The translations under genes were made by a program, and so were the position numbers. This document shows positions 6,701 through 10,968 of a stretch of 10,968 nucleotides of DNA, one piece after another (the first letter of the stretch is position 1; each line of letters begins with the position of its first letter). The notes under the pieces are model-generated. The model searched no databases. It was not told where the DNA came from and was given only the letters and a program-made list of their open reading frames with translations. The DNA comes from an uncultured Clostridia bacterium (GTDB lineage Bacteria > Bacillota > Clostridia > Oscillospirales > Acutalibacteraceae), in assembly GCA_937898625.1 (NCBI GenBank), contig CALEJF010000032.1, positions 1 to 10,968 of the forward strand. Reading direction: 5' to 3'.

Positions 6701-9085
6701 GAAGGTGAGGAAGAAGAACTTACCGAAACAATTGTAGTTCCGTTTGCGGAGAACATAAATAATTGGCAATTTGTGGCAAGAGAGTTTACACTTAAAGGTG
6801 ATACTGATAATTTATTAGTTGTCATTCGTTATTCAAAAAATGCAAATCCGGCATTAGTTTCAAACATTAAACTTACAAATAATAATAGTAAATATACTAT
6901 AAAATGTGATGATAGTGGAAAATTATCAAGTATGTCTTTAGGTTTGCGAGATGTAATATCTTATGCCTACAATCAAAAAGGTAAAATAAGCAGTGTTGAA
7001 TACAATAATAGTTCTAATCAAAAAACAACAATGAATTTTCTGTATAACGGTACCCAATTGACTCAAATAAATGAAAACGGTACTCTAAAATACAAATTTT
7101 CATATGAGGACAATTCTACTAAAGTTTTATCGTCTGACAATAGAATTATTCGCTATGTAGATGATTTTGGTGGTCTTTCCAGCTTCAATAACAGTTATTT
7201 TTATTCCATAAAAAATGAAGGCGGTTGCTATATTGAACACTTTGCCGGCAAAATTTACAATACAAAAGTATATGATGTTTTAGATTTACTTACGAGCGAA
7301 CAAGGTACAACAACAGAACAAAGTAAAGTTTTTAATGTTGAAAACGGTAATGGAATAGAAATTAAATCTACTCAAGATTGGCATGGCAAACGCTCAAACA
7401 ACATTGTTGAAGCTAAGGAAAACTGTGGTACTGATTCAGAAAATGTTTTAGTTAAAATTGAATCTCAGTATGGATATGATGAAAATGCAGACTTTGAAAC
7501 CTTAAATCAAGTTAAAACTTATACAAACACAATACACTGTGAAATTCAGGCCAATAGTTTGCCATATAGCAATTCCTTTTCCTATGAGTATGATGATAAT
7601 GGTAATATAACAAAAGAACACGGCTATACTTCTGAAAATTCAACAGAATTAAGATATAGTTATGCTTATGACTTAAATAATCGACTTATAAAATATGACG
7701 ATAATGTTTCAATTCCAAATCGTTCATATTCATACGAGTATGACAGCGAAGGAAATCTCCTGTCAAAATCAACACATACATACACACCACTTGAAACTGA
7801 ACTTGGTGAACCATTATCAACAGAATACTATGATGCTTCTCCTACATCACTTAATGATGCGACATTAGTTTGGAATGGCCAACAACTTGAGTCATATGAA
7901 AGAACAGATGATAATACAAATATAACAACAAGAGTAGAGTACAGTTACGATGAAAATGGTTTGATGACTGAGAAAAAAGTTTATGTTGATAGGGCTTTAA
8001 ATGAAAGATATAACTATACCTGGGCTTATGGACAACTTATAAATCAAATTTATACAAGTTATCAAAATAATGAGGAGACAACATATGCAATAAAATATGT
8101 TTATGACTCATTTAATGAAGTTCAAGGTTTTATTCTTAATCATACAGAAACATATCTTTATTTGAAAAATCTTTATGGAGATGTAGTAGGCATAGCTGAT
8201 GAAGATGGTAATATTGTATTGTCTTATGAATATGATGTATGGGGTGTTCCCCAAATTCCATATAACAATACTGAAATTTCAACAGAAAATATTATGAAAA
8301 TACTTCCATTGGCATATCGCGGTTGTTGTTATGATGATGATACAGGTTTATATTATGTGGAAAACAGATATTATAATCCGTCAATAGGTAGATTTATTAA
8401 CGCAAGCGGTGCAGAAGATAATGGCTTAGCAGAACCCAATTCGGTTGATAATCTTTTTACATATTGGAGAAATCACCCGTCATGGTACGTAGATTACGAT
8501 GCAAATGAAACATACCTTGCTAATAGTATTGCTAATTATTTATACAATAAGCAGTTAACCGAGACTGAGAATGTATCAGATTATTATGATAGTACAAATG
8601 ATTTTATACTTAACCAGAAGAATGAATATATAAGCAAATATCGCTTCGGATATAACACAATCGGGCCTGTTGGTTGCGGATTGGTTGCTATATATAACGC
8701 TTTATTACTGCTTGGAGACAAAATGGAATTCTGCGATGTTATCAGGGAATTAGAAACAAACGGAGTGTTGTTTCAAGGTTTTTGTGGTACTCACCCACTT
8801 GCTATAGCGCAATTCTTTTCTAAAAGAGGTTATGAAGTTAATGTTACACTTAATAACTTTGACGAAACAGCAGCTAATGGTGATGCTGCAAATATTATGT
8901 ATTATAAACATTCCCCAGGTGAGCATTATGTTGCAATAAAATATAAAGACGAGAGTTTTGAAGGGTATAACACGTTTTGTGAGAACACTTTAATTCCTGA
9001 TTATTTTGAGAACTCTATTGCTACACTTGAACATGATGGAGAGACATATAGTGGACTAATGTTAATCTCTATTTCCAAAAATTAA
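3776..9085 (+). CDS. Secreted DNRLRE/RHS-repeat protein with C39-like cysteine peptidase tip
   Basis: The product has 1769 residues. ATG 3776 is chosen because GGAG at 3764-3767 lies eight bases upstream and a classic signal peptide follows (MKK, hydrophobic core, cleavage likely after LQVLA, residue 31); the frame extends upstream to ATG 3680, but that extension has no ribosome binding site and would bury the signal. Domains in order: N-terminal region (32 to about 313); DNRLRE-type domain (about 314-500, starting DTYVARE); RHS N-terminal part (about 540-665); YD repeats such as YTYDANGNITSM; a carbohydrate-binding-like insertion (about 863-1037, NGEFKNNLDNW); further YD repeats; the RHS core (about 1460-1546, NLYGDVVGIADEDG, YDDDTGLYYVENRYYNPSIG). 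After the core comes a 196-residue tip (1574-1769) with GPVGCGLVAIYNALLLLG, whose C1634, with H1717 (EHYVAIKY) and perhaps N1732, suggests a papain/C39-like catalytic site. RHS proteins form shells that deliver C-terminal toxins; peptidase activity and target are inferred. No immunity gene or clear terminator follows; the next element is the promoter at 9124. Confidence 0.88.
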   Translation: MKKITEKLHKSISVFLVLLIVMQILPLQVLAESITDAIEHKEFIEDVLNNPTLENNTSDAEILYEVEEKRDEYTKVYKKSDGTYTAIKTLEPLHYLNDGVWEEINNSMTLDGNLYTNLDNLFNVEFPESIDSNENLTVEKDGYELSFSVDNIEESSAVVENDIVVSDTNISVADEAISQTQSSVTYNDVAENTDLQYIVTPNSIKENIIVSNKESVKDTYTFTFETNGLNAEKLDDGSVVFKDENSEIKFRIPRPVMTDANFAFSYDIDVVLIQNADDTITLEYSPSKDWINSLERVYPITIDPAITVGKYDPWVVDTYVAREEVKDSNGHVTTDLDESNYSNTDIVKLANNLVETDNDGNTTTYNSKIYTKINIDFFNNLGNDVVFTEVQYIFAGALKTDGYFYAKEILGDWEVDKITYNTPLDISDKTIDYYTSPVSKEDATERFGYIHFNITKIFNEWFNGENNYGFEVTASPSAIANIILSTNSSQNTAMVLDYVDMGGYNENFNYHSQAVGRAGTGYVNDFTQQLSVIRDDIYVDDEIIPVTIGMIYDSSTYEKLESLNYNSLLGYGSNWIPNYLRAYLIVDDNNFTYYTETGSTIDFIRSIDDKGNVIFTELFSETYGNSGYELEYYPALNGNNEYYKIIRPDGCFEKYNEYGLLTSVTKIVCDEQPTSNCVEKSISVTYDSNFRIDHITDSVGRKYDYIYDSETKLLSKIKVFSADGTPITEATTGLPLETNYTYDNGNLIGVTHPNGESVEYTYDANGNITSMTLIDSCRAKYDYDSYGRVINVTEEAYNETEYVNANTITYDRLSATKIKITENNDYEIYQFNSKGVLLHIIDSNNNNVQSEETLFGNSYNYIANGEFKNNLDNWTTTGDFRTTQSIINGKSAYALEFSGGTENESTICQIVTLEGKKNDVINISGWFKGYFTNSSTTNVSLKNLIEESDDSKICNFTNDRYAQIEVCYKYTETNDEGEEEELTETIVVPFAENINNWQFVAREFTLKGDTDNLLVVIRYSKNANPALVSNIKLTNNNSKYTIKCDDSGKLSSMSLGLRDVISYAYNQKGKISSVEYNNSSNQKTTMNFLYNGTQLTQINENGTLKYKFSYEDNSTKVLSSDNRIIRYVDDFGGLSSFNNSYFYSIKNEGGCYIEHFAGKIYNTKVYDVLDLLTSEQGTTTEQSKVFNVENGNGIEIKSTQDWHGKRSNNIVEAKENCGTDSENVLVKIESQYGYDENADFETLNQVKTYTNTIHCEIQANSLPYSNSFSYEYDDNGNITKEHGYTSENSTELRYSYAYDLNNRLIKYDDNVSIPNRSYSYEYDSEGNLLSKSTHTYTPLETELGEPLSTEYYDASPTSLNDATLVWNGQQLESYERTDDNTNITTRVEYSYDENGLMTEKKVYVDRALNERYNYTWAYGQLINQIYTSYQNNEETTYAIKYVYDSFNEVQGFILNHTETYLYLKNLYGDVVGIADEDGNIVLSYEYDVWGVPQIPYNNTEISTENIMKILPLAYRGCCYDDDTGLYYVENRYYNPSIGRFINASGAEDNGLAEPNSVDNLFTYWRNHPSWYVDYDANETYLANSIANYLYNKQLTETENVSDYYDSTNDFILNQKNEYISKYRFGYNTIGPVGCGLVAIYNALLLLGDKMEFCDVIRELETNGVLFQGFCGTHPLAIAQFFSKRGYEVNVTLNNFDETAANGDAANIMYYKHSPGEHYVAIKYKDESFEGYNTFCENTLIPDYFENSIATLEHDGETYSGLMLISISKN

Positions 9086-9123
9086 TAATAAATATTTTAA
9101 TTAAAGTGAGTATTATTATTTAC

Positions 9124-9152
9124 TTGCAACAATAATATTTATATGTTATACT
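9124..9152 (+). promoter_or_regulatory. Near-consensus sigma-A promoter for the leader RNA
   Basis: TTGCAA (9124-9129) and TATACT (9147-9152) are separated by exactly 17 bases. Transcription would start near A9159, exactly where the 13-bp outer stem of the downstream structured element begins. Confidence 0.8.
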
Positions 9153-9158
9153 AAAATT

Positions 9159-9332
9159 ACCACACAAAATCTAATAAAAGCTCTTATGCAAGAAGTGGCA
9201 TTTTTGTTTTATGGCAAAAGTGCGGACTTCTATATTCGCATTTCTTGTGTGAGTTCAAATGATTTTGTGTGGTAGCAAATCGAAGTTCCGCATTTTTCGG
9301 TGTGTGTAATTTCGGTTGCACACACTTTTTTT
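9159..9332 (+). ncRNA. Structured leader RNA with pseudoknot and terminator (attenuator or riboswitch candidate)
   Basis: The 174 bases between the predicted start and the T-run fold by inspection into nested helices. P1 is a perfect 13-bp stem, 9159-9171 with 9261-9273. P2 is a 15-bp stem with four G-U pairs, 9183-9197 with 9239-9253. P3 is a 9-bp hairpin, 9198-9206 with 9215-9223. The single-stranded GGACTTC (9224-9230) can pair with GAAGTTCC (9282-9289, one bulged T) outside P1, making a pseudoknot that could extend into P3. A terminator hairpin follows (9300-9325). No other promoter is seen between the T-run and the ribosome binding site of the next gene, so read-through appears needed for that gene; this favours a cis-acting attenuator over a free small RNA. 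P1 arms and terminator arms are mutually complementary (CACACA and TGTGTG), offering an antiterminator state. I could not match it to a known riboswitch, T-box or ribozyme class. Confidence 0.6.
9300..9332 (+). terminator. Terminator hairpin in the leader, just before the ribosome binding site
   Basis: GTGTGTGTAA (9300-9309) pairs with TTGCACACAC (9316-9325) over ten pairs with one G-U, loop TTTCGG, followed by seven Ts (9326-9332). The ribosome binding site GGAGG begins at 9338, only five bases after the T-run, so this stem-loop is placed to control entry into the gene at 9351 rather than to end the RHS gene, whose stop lies 215 bases upstream. Confidence 0.85.
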
Positions 9333-9350
9333 AATTCGGAGGAAATTATT

Positions 9351-10968
9351 ATGAAAACAACAAGCAAAATCTTATCGATTATCCTCGCAATACTTATGGT
9401 AATATCCATCATTCCAATCACAGCAAGTGCAACTACATATTCAGGTACTTGTGGTGATAATGCAACTTGGACTTATGACTCATCAACATATACTTTAACC
9501 ATTTCGGGCACAGGCGATATGTATGATTATGAATATAATAATCGCCCGTGGGAAAGCTATGAGGACAAAATCAAGGCAGTTATTATCGATGATGGTATAA
9601 CAACGATTGGTGCATATGCGTTTTATAGTTTTGGCAGTGTTGAAAGTGTAGCGATTCCTGAAAGTATAAGTGCAATTGAAAAATATGCATTTAATGGTTG
9701 TAAAAATCTTAAAAATATAACAATACCTAATAGTGTTACAATCATTGAGGAACGAACCTTTACTGATTGCAAAAATCTCAATAATATTACACTTCCAACT
9801 AATTTAACTAAGATTGGTAATCGTGCATTTTATTGTTGCGAGAATTTGGAGAATATAACGATTCCCAAAGGGGTAACAACAATTGGTGATAATGTATTTT
9901 CTTGTTGTTATAGTCTTAAGGAAATAACTATTCCAGATAGTGTAATATCAATTGGTAAAAATGCGTTTTCAACATGTAAAAATCTTACAAATGTAATAAT
10001 TCCTGCCAGTGTTACAACAATTGGTCAATTGACATTTTCTGGATGCGTAAATCTAACAACAATAATGGTTGATAGTGAAAATGAATATTACTCAACAAAT
10101 GAATCAAGTTCTGTTTTATTTAATAAAGATAAAACAACGCTCATTCTTTATCTAAGAAAAAATCCGCAAACAAACTATAATATTCCTGATACTGTAACGA
10201 CAATTTGTGATTCAGCTTTTATTGGTTGTGAAAACCTTACCTCATTAACAATTGGCAAAAATGTAGAAGCAATTGGTGATAACGCTTTCGATAGTTGCTT
10301 TGGTCTTACAAACCTGATTATTCCAGACAACGTAAAAACAATTGGCGATTATGCGTTTTATAATTGCTTTAACCTCACATCTGTAAAAATTGGTAACAGT
10401 GTAACATCAATTGGTAAGAATGCATTCTCATTTAATGATTATTTTCACCCTGACGAAGTATTGCAACTTAAAGAATTGGAACTTGGAAATAGTGTAACCA
10501 TAATCGGTGAATATGCGTTTTGTAATTCTAAATTGCTTACAAGTGTAATAATCCCTGTCAGCATAAAGACAATTGAATGGGGTGCCTTCAGTGGTTGCAT
10601 TAACATTGAAGATGTTTATTATAGTGGTTCAAGCGAACAGTGGAAGGCAATCACAATAGATAAACAAAATCAACCACTCCTTGATGCAACAGTTCATTAT
10701 AATTACGTTAAACCATTCACAGGTATTAAGGATAACCACTTCTACAAAGATGGTGTAATGCAAAAAGCATATCAACTTGTAGAATTTAATGGTGGTTTCT
10801 ACTTTATCGGCGATCGTCATGAAATCGTTAAGAATAAAACTGCTTATCTTAACGAAGCAAGAATTAATGGTCTTACATATTCAGATGGTACACCAATCGC
10901 AGTTGGTTATTATGACTTTGACGAAAATGGTAAAATGGTAATGCGTGAGGGCATAGTAGGAAACCATA
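9351..10968 (+). CDS. Secreted BspA-type leucine-rich-repeat surface protein (3' end outside window)
   Basis: ATG 9351 follows GGAGG (9338-9342) by eight bases and opens a frame that is uninterrupted to the right edge (539 codons visible). It starts with a signal peptide, MKTTSKILSIILAILMV onward, with likely cleavage after ITASA. Residues of about 30-75 include GTCGDNATWTYD and LTISGTGDM, usual in front of BspA-type repeats. From about 76 to 430 there are around ten leucine-rich repeats of roughly 23 residues of the LRR_5 type, for example LTNLIIPDNVKTIGDYAF, with an insert near 245-280. From about 453 the C-terminal module begins (YQLVEFNGGFYFIGDRHEIV, GTPIAVGYYDFDENGKM), shared with the protein at the left edge and starting another repeat at the window end. 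BspA-like proteins act at the cell surface in adhesion and protein binding; the ligand here is unknown. Expression is probably governed by the structured leader and terminator immediately upstream. Confidence 0.9.
   Translation, partial: MKTTSKILSIILAILMVISIIPITASATTYSGTCGDNATWTYDSSTYTLTISGTGDMYDYEYNNRPWESYEDKIKAVIIDDGITTIGAYAFYSFGSVESVAIPESISAIEKYAFNGCKNLKNITIPNSVTIIEERTFTDCKNLNNITLPTNLTKIGNRAFYCCENLENITIPKGVTTIGDNVFSCCYSLKEITIPDSVISIGKNAFSTCKNLTNVIIPASVTTIGQLTFSGCVNLTTIMVDSENEYYSTNESSSVLFNKDKTTLILYLRKNPQTNYNIPDTVTTICDSAFIGCENLTSLTIGKNVEAIGDNAFDSCFGLTNLIIPDNVKTIGDYAFYNCFNLTSVKIGNSVTSIGKNAFSFNDYFHPDEVLQLKELELGNSVTIIGEYAFCNSKLLTSVIIPVSIKTIEWGAFSGCINIEDVYYSGSSEQWKAITIDKQNQPLLDATVHYNYVKPFTGIKDNHFYKDGVMQKAYQLVEFNGGFYFIGDRHEIVKNKTAYLNEARINGLTYSDGTPIAVGYYDFDENGKMVMREGIVGNH

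Noticed and set aside
9086..9123. AATAATAA/TTATTATT inverted repeat after the RHS stop as a terminator
   Set aside because: The stem is only A-T pairs and no T-run follows; it cannot be told from AT-rich background.
9159..9273. 13-bp perfect inverted repeat as the ends of a 115-bp miniature transposable element
   Set aside because: No target-site duplication flanks it, it begins exactly at the predicted transcription start, and the internal stems, pseudoknot and following terminator are better explained as an RNA structure.
9351..10640. Periodic similarity of about 69 bp as a CRISPR or other DNA-level array
   Set aside because: The periodicity is that of 23-residue leucine-rich repeats in a coding frame; the DNA repeats are degenerate and there are no spacers.
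1..10968. tRNA or rRNA genes, insertion sequences or integrases
   Set aside because: No cloverleaf-like, rRNA-like or transposase/integrase-coding sequence was seen on either strand.

Overview
The window is AT-rich DNA with strong GGAGG-type ribosome binding sites, rho-independent terminators, a BspA-type leucine-rich-repeat surface protein, the C-terminal end of a related protein, and a very large exported DNRLRE/RHS protein. This combination points to a low-GC gut or rumen Firmicute, most likely a clostridial (Ruminococcaceae/Oscillospiraceae- or Lachnospiraceae-like) bacterium. The genus cannot be read from the sequence, and there is no rRNA or tRNA gene to help.

Layout, left to right. 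(1) 1-318: the 3' end of a secreted protein with a 228-bp repeat at its C-terminus, closed by a strong terminator. (2) 466-3169: a three-cistron plus-strand cassette ending in a second terminator. It encodes a nucleoside-deoxyribosyltransferase/TIR-like protein, a four-helix membrane protein whose frame is broken by two in-frame TAA codons, and an intact membrane protein resembling the two-transmembrane domain linked to TRADD-N in prokaryotic conflict systems. It looks like a partly decayed defence or conflict locus. (3) 3186-3338, minus strand: a 50-residue protein with an excellent ribosome binding site. (4) 3339-3775: a 437-base stretch with no gene apart from the leader of the next one; it holds a bidirectional terminator, a palindrome and candidate promoters. 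(5) 3776-9085: a 1769-residue secreted DNRLRE/YD-repeat (RHS) protein with a C39/papain-like cysteine peptidase at its C-terminal tip, in polymorphic-toxin style, but with no immunity gene visible beside it. (6) 9124-9332: a near-consensus promoter followed by an elaborate inverted-repeat architecture (13-bp outer stem, 15-bp inner stem, apical hairpin, pseudoknot) and a terminator hairpin with seven Ts just before a ribosome binding site. This reads as an uncharacterised attenuator or riboswitch-like leader. (7) 9351 to the right edge: the secreted leucine-rich-repeat protein it would control, with the same C-terminal repeat as the protein at the left edge.

The window is therefore a surface/conflict region: two related repeat-bearing proteins flank a suspected intracellular defence cassette and an exported RHS effector. 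The most unusual signal is the folded leader RNA at 9159-9332. The second is the deoxyribosyltransferase-like/membrane-protein cassette with its broken middle gene.
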